DNA of 64,000 bases. It comes from Bugulina stolonifera (Eukaryota > Bryozoa > Gymnolaemata > Cheilostomatida > Bugulidae). The DNA is taken from NCBI GenBank assembly GCA_935421135.1, contig OW285187.1, forward strand, positions 14,595,929 to 14,659,928, given 5' to 3'. The notes below the pieces were generated by a model that was given only the letters and a program-made list of their open reading frames with translations, had not been told where the DNA came from and searched no databases. Shown here piece by piece: positions 50,980-62,464 of this stretch (position 1 is the stretch's first letter; the number at the start of each line of letters is the position of its first letter). The translations under genes were made by a program, and so were the position numbers.

Positions 50980-52196
50980 GACAAGCAATTAATTGTGCAA
51001 AAGTATTTGTAAGCAAGATAAACTGGAGAATTACATGTAGAACTATGAACTGCCAGTGAACTATAATAGTCCAAGTATGTGTAGCTTAGTTTCGCTACAA
51101 CAAGTCTGCATACGGATGCACTATATGAAGGTTACAGCCTATTGGTTGTATAGCTCAAACCCTCCCACCAAGGTGGATGGCTGTATATGTGCTACAGGGA
51201 ATGTATAACTTTTAGGTGTGATTCTCTTTAGATATTCTATCATTACCCTTATCTCTGCTCCAGACCAGACATAGTAGACTCCTAGGTGTCCCACTAATTA
51301 ATATCAGAGATATCATGCTAAAGGACAACTCCAACAAGTCAATGAAGATGGTTCTCTTTGGAAAATTTCAGCACTCAAAATATCTGCATGAATAAATAAT
51401 ATAAACAAGCGAAGAAAAACAGGATGCAAACTTGGCAGCTCGCCACTTCCCTCAATAGTAATAGCATGGGAGGAGTTATGTTACCCTACACATCCAATAG
51501 TAATATGATGGTTTCCCACAAGTTTACAACGTTGCACTGTCCATAATGTAACATGAATAATTCTGATGGGAATAATGACCCTAGGTCAAGTCAGGCTCAT
51601 GTTTATTATATGTTTTTTGGAAGTCTGTGATGCTATCAGTCAATACTCTGTGATTAGTCAGCAACACCATAACTACTTGCAGTAGCCAACAACTGTATAA
51701 GTAGGGAGGTAACTAAATGTACACCCTCACCTCATAGTAGGACCTGCTTTTTGCCAACTGCTGTCACATGAAAATATTCTTCAAACTAGAGTTATCTCCT
51801 CTCCCTCCCTTTCATTTTCGAATTAGAGTTATTTCCCTTTTCATTAGACTTAGTCTCAATTAGGAGATTTATTGGAAAGAAGATTGTGCACAAGAAAGAG
51901 AGCAGTATGCACCCACTGGGCTACTCATAAATACTAATATCACTAAGATTACATAATAAAATATCTGTTCCACAGATTAATTATATGAATGCAGTAAAAA
52001 ACTAACACAAATAATATACAGAGATGTAGTCGGCTATCTGTGACAGATTCTAGCCTGAGATTCATAAAGATAAGTAGAATACTGGTTGTAGGGTCGCACC
52101 TGGTGGGTCACATCGTACCTAACAGGTTGGGAAGGCTGATTGGGAATAGAGGAAATGATTTGCTACCTATATAGATTGTTCATCCAGTCATAGCTG
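50980..52196. other. Intergenic region between gene C start and BTB/kelch gene end
   Basis: No gene seen. Contains the gene C upstream region and one AAGGACAACTCC motif at about 51322. No convincing core promoter. Confidence 0.45.
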
Positions 52197-55100
52197 CTAT
52201 TTCTCACCTTCATCTTCACCTATAACAAACAGTGCAGGAATATCACTATAACAAGACTATATCTACTAATGTCTAGTTAACACACAAACATGTGGAAAAA
52301 ATTTTCTTGATAAAAAACCTAAAAGTGATTAGGGCTATGCTGCTATACACAACCATTCTAGTATTAACTTTCAAATAGCTGACCGATAGTATTATTTTGA
52401 CAAGGTTTGTTCCCAATACAAAACTTTATAAAATTAATATTTTATATGATTATATCCATTTCAATCTAAAAATATGCCCAGAACTTGGTGATTCATATCC
52501 TTTACAAACGACCCAATCAGTATACTACTGCCATCATAGATTCTAACCATCTCAATGAATTGGAGACTGTCGAAAGGAATGACCAAGACGAGGTACCTCG
52601 ATGGTTTAGTTATACTTTATAACTTACCACTAGACGGTTCCAGTTTGTCACAGCCTTTATGTTTCAACTTGGGTATAGTAAAATCTGGGTACCATACAGT
52701 CTGTTTCTGCCCACTATTTACTATAGCAGCAACTTCTTCCTCATCGGCTACCTCTATTTCTTCCCATCCTACCAAATATACTAATAAATGTAGACAATAT
52801 GTAATTCAATACAATATACAATACAACATGCAAATTCAGGATGGGCCAGTGTAGTGAGCTTACAGATGTATGTACATGTAAGTTAGACACACTGTACGTA
52901 CATAGCTGTATATTTACACACATGTTTAATATAATATTTCACAATTTAGTTAAAGTTGGCATGTAAATGTATTTATGTTGATATCTAGGTTTGGCACATA
53001 CATAACATTCATTGGTACATTAACCAGTGTAGTGTGTGCCTGCCACTAACTCCCTTATAACTGTATATATGCTATATAGTAAGTATACCAGTATACCTGC
53101 TATATAGCATATACTATCTACTACCTACAACACCAGTGTTGCCATATACACTGTATACTGTGATATACAATATATATTTCAACAGACACCATACAATGAA
53201 CACAGTACATGTACACTGTATTTATAAATAGAACTATGATACTGTACCAGCACGTCTTCACAACTGACATCATTATTTAGTAAAACAACAACATCTATAT
53301 CAGTTATATGGAGCAAAACCAGAATGAGATAAAGGCCATGTCATACCAGTAAAGTCAGTTAATATTTCAGCTGTACTGCACTGTATTATATGTGTGTATA
53401 TTATAGTATAAGTTTGTAGCCTACTTGTACAATTATATAAATTGAGTACAGCTATGACAACATTCACACTTAGATAGTTCCGAGATATTTTTTGTCAAAG
53501 AGGTTGTTCTGAGACGGTTCTCTATATATAGCAAGGTGGCCATAGAGGAGCACAGTTGGTTCAGTGCACAGGTCTGCCCTCCAGTGAAGCTTCCTTACAT
53601 TAGGATGCTGAGCTGGTGTAGTGGTAATGTGTTCTGACCATTGTGCTAGGCTATTAGGTGCTGTAGAGGCCTCAGGTTCAAACCCCAGCTGGGGATGGAC
53701 TATTTTTACAGATGTGGAACCAATTCCCTGACTAGCCAGAAAAACCCCTTGCAACTAAAGATATCTTACATAAAAGGTATGGCCAACCCGCCTTATATAG
53801 TTAGCCTATGTGTTGGTAACATCCATTTAGCTGCTAGTGTGAGCTGATATAAGAACTAGGAGAGGTAGGTTACAGGCTCTTAAATCTGTAGCATGCTATC
53901 TGTCATAATGGGAATATAAAAAGCTACCCTTCAAAAGTATAAAAATGTATACGTTGTATAACAATGAGTTGTCTTCTTCCAAATTTACCTTCCTGAGAGA
54001 GGACAACTCTTTACTATAATCAAGAGCACGCGGCCAATGCAAAAAGTACATTATTAGAGTTGTACTCTCTTTACCCATATAGTGCAAAAGAAGACAACTG
54101 CGGAGTTATACTCCACACATACAGTACATTCTGTGAACCAAAGGCTATATCTGTCAACCAAAGGCTATGTCTTGTTTATTAAAACTAGAAGGTAGTATGA
54201 GACATATTTTTATGATATATTTCTAACATTTCAACAGAAAGTTTTATTTTCCTCTGATGATGGCACTAGGACTAGTGGCAAAATATTAGGAATAAAGCAT
54301 AAAAAATATGCGTCTTGTACTACTGTTTATTATATCAATCTACCCACAACAACATCTTCCAATATCATGATTTAAGTGTAACCACCGTGTCTTTTTAAAT
54401 CATTGCCTTCTTACCTGGGATTAATATTGTTTCATGGGGCCATGAGACCTCTCTACCACCATTCCATAGATATAGGCCACATATGTTGGCTCACACTCCT
54501 CTAAACACATACTATCAGTCTAGCATCATGAACATACGAGGGACGTTCAAAAAATTTCCGGGAATGTTTCTCTAATTTCAAAATTACATGTAGCTTGTGC
54601 ATGAATTTTTGGTAATTGCCAGCCCCATTTCTTCTAAGTATCTGTTTAAAAAGCTGATGCTGGGCAACACATGGTTCCCTACTTATAGCAAAGAGAGGAA
54701 AAGGAAAGAGGGATCACCAAACACGCCCAATTTGGCGGTACCGACGTGCCACGATCCACTTTCCTGCCAGTTGCCTACTGATATTTTGGATAGCTGTTCA
54801 ACTGTAATCGCATGTTGTTATAATTAGGATTCTGTATTGATATCTCGTTAATGTAGACCGAGGGTTTATACGAGTCCGTTGCAAGGAAGCGCATCCTATT
54901 GGTCCGCGGAACACCAATCATCACAGCGGAATTGTACACAAGGTAGCACAACTCCTTACTTAATCTATACCACGTTTGCAGGCCGGAGGGAGACACTTTT
55001 TGGCGGGAGTGATCCCTCTTTGCTTATACCCTTAGATTTAATGTGACCTTGACAGCACTTTACTAATTTTGCAAAAATGGCTGAATTTTCTGTTGTTGAA

Positions 55101-57502
55101 GAGCAGAGGTGTGTGATAAAATTCTTGGTAAATACTGAAAATACATTTGTAATAGTAAGAAATAATATATATGTACATGTACTTACGTGTGCATTCCAGA
55201 AGGTCTAGTTCATAGTAATCAGGGTCATGTTTAACTATTAGTCTCATGTTTTCCTCATCAACAATCAGTGCATCCGGAAACATGAACGGCAGGCTAGGAA
55301 GTTCAGCACACTCGTGACCTGAAATACAACAGTTAAGTCATGATAACATATTTTAATGTACAATGTAGATATATCAGGGTATACACTTAAGCATATACAT
55401 GTATATCTGAGATGAGTGGACCAATCTGTTTTCCTTCGCCATTTTGCACCTATAGATAGGAGCCAATGGGCCCAAGATTTAACTATTCATTGGGAGGATA
55501 AGAAAGGTTCCACCAACACCCTGTGCAAGAACGAAACACACACTTTTCATACCTTTAACTACACTGACCAGCACAGAATATGCGATAAGCTGGTTGACCC
55601 ACCTGGTGCCAGAGATATCTGGTACACAGTGTCCATGTTACATCTGTATTTGTTCACTCCACCCGCTATATACAGGTGATGCCCGCTACAGCCCGACCTA
55701 TGATGTCGTCTCTTCTCGGGCATGAAGCCAACAATCTTCACCTCTCTGGACATGGTGTTCAACTCGTATACATATGGATTCCATATTCCTCTACCCAGAC
55801 CAAACTCACCACCAGAAATGTACAGCATTTCTTCTACAAGTATTACAGTAAACTAGCATTTGAGTATATCAACATAATGAAGGTCTTCAATGGTTTGCTT
55901 CACTTAGTGATGTCATTCAGGACGAGACCTCATTCAGGACGTGACCTCACTCAGGTCGTGACCTCACCCAGGTCGTGACCTCACCCAGGTCATGACCTCA
56001 TTCAGGTCGTGACCTGATTTAGGTCGTGACCTCATTCAGGTCGTGACTTCAGTGTGCACCCATTTGGGCTGGTTATAAGCTAACAATCTAATGCTTCATA
56101 GCAAAGTGTAGCAGCGTACTATTGACCACAGATCAGTGGTGGGCTCTACTCCTGCTCAATCAGTGCATAGATTCACAGGCCTCTGAAAAACTATACAGTG
56201 TAAAATGGATAGAACAATCAAAAAATTATTTTTGAACAAAAACTTACGATATCTTGACACATGATAGCCTTTAAATTCTTGGGTAGCACTAGGGTTAGTA
56301 TCTGGTAGACTGTGGTCAAATACAACTGTAGGAGTAGAGTCTGGTAGGCTATCACCTTCCACCAATTGGACGTGGTAACTTCTCTCCGTTTCCACATATT
56401 TCATCTGGAGATTAAGTAGCTTATACGGCACTTTTTTTCCCTAAACAAATATCATACGGAATATGATATACGTGGGCATCCTAAAGTGTACCATGTACCG
56501 AGATGTTTCTTATTGAAAAATATGACAATGATAACAATCCCAAAGGCACTAAGCAACTCTGAACGCCATACAATATCTACATGTACAGGCCTACATGTAT
56601 ATGGTGATCAGTTAAAATCTGTCATAATATAGGCCTACAATTCTTACCGGTTACCTGTAGACAAGTAAATCACTCGGTTTGCTAGACCTACTGCCATTAC
56701 CACACAAATGACATACCATGTGACCATCCCATATTTCCAACAAATCAATGGTCAGCATAGAATAGTATACCTGGCTATCAGAACTGCTCGGAATCCATTC
56801 AGTTGGATCATTCCTCATAGGATGCCTCAAATAGTAGTGCATTAGATCAGAATACTCGCTTTTTAAATATTTCTTCACCTTCTCTTCATTTTCCGTGTAA
56901 TGACCATAGTATAAGGCATATCTTAAAGCCTTTGAAAAGACTTCTTCGTTTGTATACGAGTAGCCGCACACCATTAAATCCACACAGTTAGTTGGTGAAA
57001 TACTATCTAGTATATACTGCATACTCTTTGTATAAACACAGTCACTCTGAAGGTAGACACTGATTTCTATCAATCTACTCAACATAGCATTGTTATGAAC
57101 GCTACAGAAGTCACACTCAGCTATTGGATCTCCATTGGCGTGAACGAGTATATGCAAGAAATCAATAAGCCAAATGTCGTGAAGTTTCACCTCTCTTGTA
57201 TGCGATTCCTCCATATTGCATTCAAACATAGCTTTGAAATAATTGAATTTTGTTGTCAGAAATTTTAAATCGAGTGTAACAGTGCTTGACCCTAGTCTAA
57301 CTAAGAGATTTAGAGGTTGAGTGAAGTGTTCGAATAGTCTTTTGATGATATTTTGCTCTGTCCGCACACAAGAGACTGTAATTAGATTTTCAACATAAAA
57401 TTTTGCAAGAGCAACAAATCTTTCACACTGCTGGCTCTTCTTGTCTGTGATGATTGATTCATTGCAGAACATGTGTACATCAACCTCCTTGGTGGATGAC
57501 AT
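52197..57502 (-). CDS. BTB/kelch-like protein, candidate Cullin-3 substrate adaptor
   Basis: Six exons (56717-57502, 56248-56440, 55603-55833, 55187-55318, 52628-52768, 52197-52219) join in frame to 501 aa. Residues about 65-125 resemble a BTB domain (STVTLDLKFLTTKFNYFKAM, then REVKLHDI). A helical BACK-like region follows to about residue 250. Exon 3 carries kelch-type signatures (LYISGGEFG and HLYIAGGVNKY about 60 residues apart, with RRHHRSGC between). The C terminus is acidic and ends GEDEGEK. BTB-kelch proteins usually link substrates to Cullin-3 ubiquitin ligases. This one has only one or two visible kelch repeats instead of five or six, so binding mode and function are uncertain. I ended exon 1 at the GTATGT donor (ATG|GTATGT) because it alone keeps phase with exon 2. 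The start is the ATG at 57502. Confidence 0.8.
53555..53770 (-). mobile_element. tRNA-derived SINE
   Basis: On the minus strand, GCTGAGCTGGTGTAGTGGTA is an A-box region and GGTTCAAACCCC a B box about 60 bp later. A non-tRNA body follows towards 53480. It sits in an intron of the BTB/kelch gene. Confidence 0.6.
54683..55028. mobile_element. Inverted-repeat element (MITE-like) in a BTB/kelch gene intron
   Basis: TATAGCAAAGAG ... AGAGGGATCACC on the left mirrors the reverse complement of the right end, TATAAGCAAAGAGGGATCAC. The left arm carries an 11-bp insertion. No reliable target duplication. Confidence 0.45.
55914..56050. repeat. 17-bp tandem repeat, 8 copies, containing AGGTCRTGACCT
   Basis: Unit CTCATTCAGGTCGTGAC with small variations. 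Several junctions form the palindrome AGGTCGTGACCT or AGGTCATGACCT. It lies in the intron between exons 2 and 3 of the BTB/kelch gene. Confidence 0.92.
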
Positions 57503-58866
57503 CACGATCTACAGCAAACAAGTAAAAACAGAGAGTAAATAAACAGCTACAATATCCATACTTGAGGTATACAGTCAATAAATTAGTTTTGTAGACAACC
57601 CCATGGCTCATCTTGATATGGAGGAGGTTGTGTTGAATGGGCTGCGTACAAGGTGAATAAAGACATGCCAAGAGAAACCTTTGAAATGGAATGATGCCAA
57701 ATGAACACAATTAATTCAGGGCGTTTTCGGCTACAATGCGATGACTTATGAAAAAATATTATGGAGGTAATGGGATGGAATAAATAACTTTTAATATCAA
57801 TTTTTAATCACGCATTAATCACTCATAATTGATATATACTCATCGCATATATATAATAGAAATAATTATTTTCATGCATTTTGACCGAACACCCTCTCTT
57901 ACGCAAGTCAGTGTCACCAAATAAAGACAGTCAGATTACTCTGTTTAGAGAACAAACATTCCAAGTAATCCTTCATAATCTATCACTCAGTATTTGAAAA
58001 CTTCATTTAAATATCAAATGAATATCAACAGCAAGTTTTTAGATTGTAGACCACATATAAATGGTACAAATTTGTATACTGCAGTGAAATAGAGGTGATG
58101 AACCTTCAGCAAGTGAGTTTACCTGCACAGCATTGTGCCACAACCACATTAACATCTGTCACTCTATTGATCAATCATGGAATAGGCTGAAGACCGTGAT
58201 GAGAATTCATAATTGGTTTTGATTGTTTTCTTGTTGTTGTTGACAACAATGACAATTTTGATAACAGGACAATAATGTATAACATAACAAACACATGAGA
58301 AAGAACAACATATTATTTATATTAAATAAAATAAATATTTTATCAACTCCAAATGCGAAGAGTCATCGCGTTGGCAAAAAATAATAAATTTAACAACATA
58401 ATATTTCTTTTAAAAATTTATTCAATGCACTACCAAACACCATCACATTTTTATGTCTATGCGATCTATTACCAAACACCATCAAAGTTTTTACAATTAT
58501 GCTATCTATTATCATTAATCATAAAAATTTTTGTTGTCTATAATAGTATATTTTGGTTGAAATCCGCTAGACAACCTCTGTTGATTACATCTAAAGTGAA
58601 AATGTAAACATTATTGTCTGTAGTTAGAAACATCAGACTAGGAAGGGAAATCTCTAAACAGTATTGATGTTAACTCAGAATTTATGCCCCTTCTTATAAG
58701 TGAGACGGGTGCTCTGTCTAGTAGTTGGTAGACGACTCAACCTTCTCAAGAATAATAATCAAGAGTAGTTGTTTGTTTTTCAACAGCTGTAATACTCCAG
58801 TCCAGGTGGGTTAGCTGCGTTGAACTTTTCATGGATTGAGAATTGCTTTTAACAAGGAGTAAGAGT

Positions 58867-59708
58867 GGAAGGAGGCTCGTCTATGAAAACCTGTATATTT
58901 ATGTTACAATGAGCTTCTGATGTTCGATGTGCGCCTCGGGTACTTGGTAAAGTCAGATGAAAAAATGATGGTTATTTTTAAAAAAGTAAAATTCACACAT
59001 CACCTAAAATTAAAATAATAAACAATGTCAACAATTGGTAACACTCTAATGAACAAGCTGACTATATACACACTACCTATTTCAATGGGATACGATAAAT
59101 ATCGGCAAGTAAGTACGCCAGGTTTGAAGAAAATTGCGTATTTCAACATAGAATGACACTTTTTGCAAATACCAACATGCTCAACAAAATAAGCAAAAAT
59201 AATACTAATAGATTTAAACTTGCTGCAATTGGTAAAGTTGAAATCCAAATTTAAACTTTGCTCCTTCATAATAAAAAAAATGTAGAAACGCTGAAATCGC
59301 TGTTAAAATGAGCAAATTTGTGCAACACGTTTCTCTAACATTAGGACTCCATATACTTAATTTGATTTATGGTGTATTGCTCAGATACTATTTTAGTTGG
59401 TAGGCTAGTTTGTGGGCCCTACAACATGCCCACACTAAATGAAAATAGTGCTCAAACTATAGGCTATGTCAATAAGCAATAATGTTCATCTCTCCATAGA
59501 AATGATTTTTATTGGATGCTCTAACTGTGACGTAATAAGCACCAGAGCCGTGCACATGTGCATTGCTTTTATATCTGTTTAGCAATGAGGAAGCCCATTA
59601 CGATTCAACGGAGCTGTCTACTCGCTTGATGCCAGCGACTCATGTGCTTAGATTTTCAAACCGAAGAGCACATCGAACACAAAATTCTCATAGACTAGCC
59701 TCCTTCCC
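58867..59708. mobile_element. Possible DNA transposon remnant with about 80-bp inverted ends
   Basis: GGAAGGAGGCTCGTCTATGA at the left mirrors GGGAAGGAGGCTAGTCTATG (reverse complement of the right end). Further in, GTTCGATGTGCGCCTCGG mirrors GTTCGATGTGCTCTTCGG. No transposase or clear target duplication. Confidence 0.45.
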
Positions 59709-59810
59709 TCTCTAACTCCTTGGCTAGATATAAATAATTATATTTAGTAGTTAAATAGTTGATAAAGAATTGAATTTTAGCTTGATCTAGGTAAGGTTAA
59801 CTTCGGAAGA

Positions 59811-59892
59811 ACTTCGAGTTTCTGGGAACTTAATAAAGAGTTTTGAATAGTAGCCTAAATAATCACAAAAAGGAACCTTGCTGGTAAATATA
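59811..59892 (+). mobile_element. LINE 3' tail fragment, 5'-truncated
   Basis: Contains ACTTCGAGTTTCTGGGAACT and ends GGAACCTTGCTGGTAAATA. About 97% identical, inverted, to 60302-60382. Confidence 0.7.
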
Positions 59893-60301
59893 GATATTTC
59901 TACATTGCACAACTAAAATAAAAATTAAAATATAATAATTAATATAAATATTGTTAATATAAATATCCTTTTTTTAAAAGTTTAGTGGATTGTTTACATG
60001 GACTTACATGAAGCTCATTGTCACGCTAGACCATCTAGGGGATGGAAGGGGCGTGCCATATATGGGACAGTGGACAACATGAGTTGTGACAGTAGTTCAT
60101 GTATTAGTTTAGGAATTATTAAAAGTTGATCTGTACAGGTTAGTGCCACCTGTCATTTGGGGATTGCTTGAGGTATCAGTAGGATTGTCTTGTCTTGATG
60201 TGAGTTCCTAGACCCCTTTTGGGGAAAAGAGGAACTATCAGGTTCACAGGTCTTCTGTTAGTCTGCTATTATTTCTCCAGTGCGGCGCTCCCTTGCTATC
60301 C

Positions 60302-60670
60302 ATATTTACCAGCAAGGTTCCTTTTTTTGATTATTTAGGCAACTATTCAAAACTCTTTATTAAGTTCCCAGAAACTCGAAGTGCTATCTTTAAATCTCGA
60401 ACTGTTCTCGGTAGAAAGCTGTAATAGGACTGGTTGTAGTTGGTTCTGACTTCTGATGGATCTTGGTATGCCTCTGGTCTGGGCTTTAGTCTGTATCTGG
60501 CTGTTGTTGAAATGTTGCTGGACAAGTTCATTATATGAGGCGCTCAATGCTGGGTGCGAGTCTTCATGTGACAGGACGTTCATCAGCAGGTTCACCCTTC
60601 GTTTTTTCCGTTTCTCTTGTTGTAGAAGTAGAAGTCCAAGCTTCTGTTTTACAATATTTAATCAATTGAA
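60302..60670 (-). mobile_element. 5'-truncated CR1-like LINE fragment (ORF2 C terminus)
   Basis: The minus strand encodes NLLMNVLSHEDSHPALSASY, closely matching NLLMRVLSKEDNHPALLESY of the intact LINE ORF2, then a shifted remnant of the terminal SFLPRTVRDLK motif. Stops and frameshifts make it a dead copy. Its 5' end abuts the target duplication of the hAT element at 60673. Confidence 0.8.
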
Positions 60671-61017
60671 CCCAGGGCTGTAACAACTATTTTTGGCTGA
60701 GGGGGCAAAAAGTCCAGGCCGGAGTATCGGGCTGCCCAGACTGACACTAAAAATAGCTTAAAATGTTCTCTATCAAATTCAAGTAGATATACAGGATCAC
60801 AGGCCGCTTAAACTGAGTCCAGACTATAACAATTTTATGGACGATTCTTGGTTTTGATGAAATCGTTCTTGTGTGAACGGAAAAGCGGCCAATTTGTTGG
60901 CTCTAGAACCATTTTGGCCTGGTTATTTTCGTGCTGCAATATTCGCCCGATTATGTTTGCGTTGACCAATCAGGAAGCGCTTCGTGTTACTACAGAAACG
61001 TCAAGTCATAAAACAAT

Positions 61018-61215
61018 ATGTCGAAGTTAAGACAAGTCATGCAAAGTTTGGTAGGTAATTTGGAGCTGTATCCAGCTATATGGGACTCAAATGAGCAGGA
61101 CTACATGAATAGAGACGAGGAAAAGAGCCTGTTTAAAGGGGTTATGACATGTGGTTTATGTCTATGTTCAAAGCAGCATCTCTTACTTAGGTTTATTGCA
61201 TTTGTGCTACTATAA
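61018..61215 (+). CDS. MADF/Myb-SANT-like fragment inside the hAT element
   Basis: A 65-codon frame beginning MSKLRQVMQSLVGNLELYPA and containing IWDSNEQDYMNRDEE. This resembles the start of MADF DNA-binding domains (LV..V...P.IWD......NR). Such domains occur in transposon-associated proteins. It is short and the rest of the domain is not in frame, so it is probably a remnant or one exon. Confidence 0.4.
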   Translation: MSKLRQVMQSLVGNLELYPAIWDSNEQDYMNRDEEKSLFKGVMTCGLCLCSKQHLLLRFIAFVLL

Positions 61216-61588
61216 GCAGAGTTGTGTCCTCTTGCCCATGCTTGACTCATTAGCACTATTGGATGCTGATCCAAACGCAACTTTGTTATGAAGACGCAAC
61301 TGCGTGCTTTATGTCATATAGAGAAAATTGTTGAATTCAAGCTGTTTGCATAGAAAGAGTACAGTAGTGAACAAATGATTGCACAGGATTTACTAATATA
61401 GCAGTAGGATAACTTGTGCAAGTTTTTGAATTTTTCTGGGCTTTACTTTTGCTGGCAATAATTAGCTGCCTTTGTTGGTAGGTCCGGTATTTCATCTGGC
61501 CACACTATATACAGCGGCTATCGTTGCGTTATTCTACATGCCTAATACATTGCGTTGTGGTCTAGTTGTTCTAAATATAGCCCGGAAG

Positions 61589-62032
61589 CAGGGCTCTCAA
61601 GTTGCTCAGTCAAAAAATCCGAGCAAATGTAGAATGTACTGCAGTGTAAGCGGTGTAGCAGTATTACTCTACCAGCAATTGGTCAGAGATATAAATAAAG
61701 CTGTTGATCACTTACATGCACATATCTATTGCTCTACAGAGTTAGCCTAACTAATTTCTCAAAGCCTAATAATCCCAGTACATACATGTAATTCAGTCTT
61801 TGCCCTTGGAAAGTAATGGAATTAGTAGCTTTTTCCTAAGTAACTAACAAGCTATGAGATAAACTGAAGATTAATTTGGAGATTTAGAGCATTTCAATTC
61901 AAAATATAGCTAATGTGAGAAAATCTCCCAAAATCCGAGCAGATCATCAATAATGGAAAACCTCCCGAGCTCTCCGAGCAAGCACTCAAAATCCGGACTG
62001 CTCGGGGAAAATCCGAGAACTTGAGAGCCCTG
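61589..62032. mobile_element. MITE nested in the hAT element
   Basis: Terminal repeats CAGGGCTCTCAAGTT and AACTTGAGAGCCCTG; the 7-bp repeat CCGGAAG flanks it at 61582-61588 and 62033-62039. The interior has several copies of AATCCGAGCA/AATCCGAGAA. No coding capacity. Confidence 0.85.
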
Positions 62033-62419
62033 CCGGAAGCCGCACGCATAGTATAACTAACAGTACTAGAATAGTAAATATCTAGGCACTCAATATATTG
62101 TGCCACTAGATAGCTGAGTGCGTCTTAATGCTACCTGAAAACACTGGCATAACCCCTTTAAAGAGCTAGCAAAGTGCTGTGGGACAGACGTGGGGGACAT
62201 CGAGAAGAAGTATGCTACGCTGCGCACTGCGACTCAGACAATAACACTGGCCCTAAATTTGTGATCAATGTACTCAAAGTTCCATTTTGCAATTTGACAC
62301 CAACAAATACGTGTTATTGGACAGATTTCTGGGGTGGCAAATGCCCACCTTGCCCCCTGGTTGTTACAGCCCTGATTGAACCTATACATTTGGCGGTGTG
62401 GGAGTGCGCTACACCACCT

Positions 62420-62456
62420 CAAAGTGGTACAATAACAGTGTTATTGTACCACTTTG
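62420..62456. mobile_element. 37-bp perfect palindrome flanked by perfect 8-bp duplication
   Basis: 18-bp arms starting CAAAGTGGTAC and ending GTACCACTTTG, with a single central G. CACCACCT is repeated directly on each side (62412-62419 and 62457-62464). It is read as a terminal-repeat-only hAT-type insertion. Confidence 0.75.
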
Positions 62457-62464
62457 CACCACCT

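Larger units (their letters stand above)
57503..60301. other. Gene-free region with repeat debris
   Basis: Upstream of the BTB/kelch gene. No exon chain is seen; open frames are AT-rich and random-looking. An inverted-repeat element spans about 58867-59708, and a LINE 3' tail lies at 59811-59892. Confidence 0.5.
60673..62374. mobile_element. hAT-type element, 1.7 kb, with perfect 8-bp target duplication and a nested MITE
   Basis: Terminal inverted repeats CAGGGCTGTAACAAC and GTTGTTACAGCCCTG, flanked by ATTGAACC at 60665-60672 and 62375-62382. Removing the nested MITE (61589-62032 plus duplication) leaves about 1.25 kb. No complete transposase is visible; a MADF-like open frame lies at 61018-61215. 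The terminal 150 bp are shared with the smaller element at 46374-46645. Confidence 0.88.

Noticed and set aside
54538..54566. Mariner-like end GAGGGACGTTCAAAAAATTT
   Set aside because: Only one end is visible; no matching inverted end or transposase was found nearby.
56641..56716. BTB/kelch exon 1 ending at the donor near 56654
   Set aside because: That donor leaves a phase that does not match exon 2; the GTATGT donor at 56716 does.
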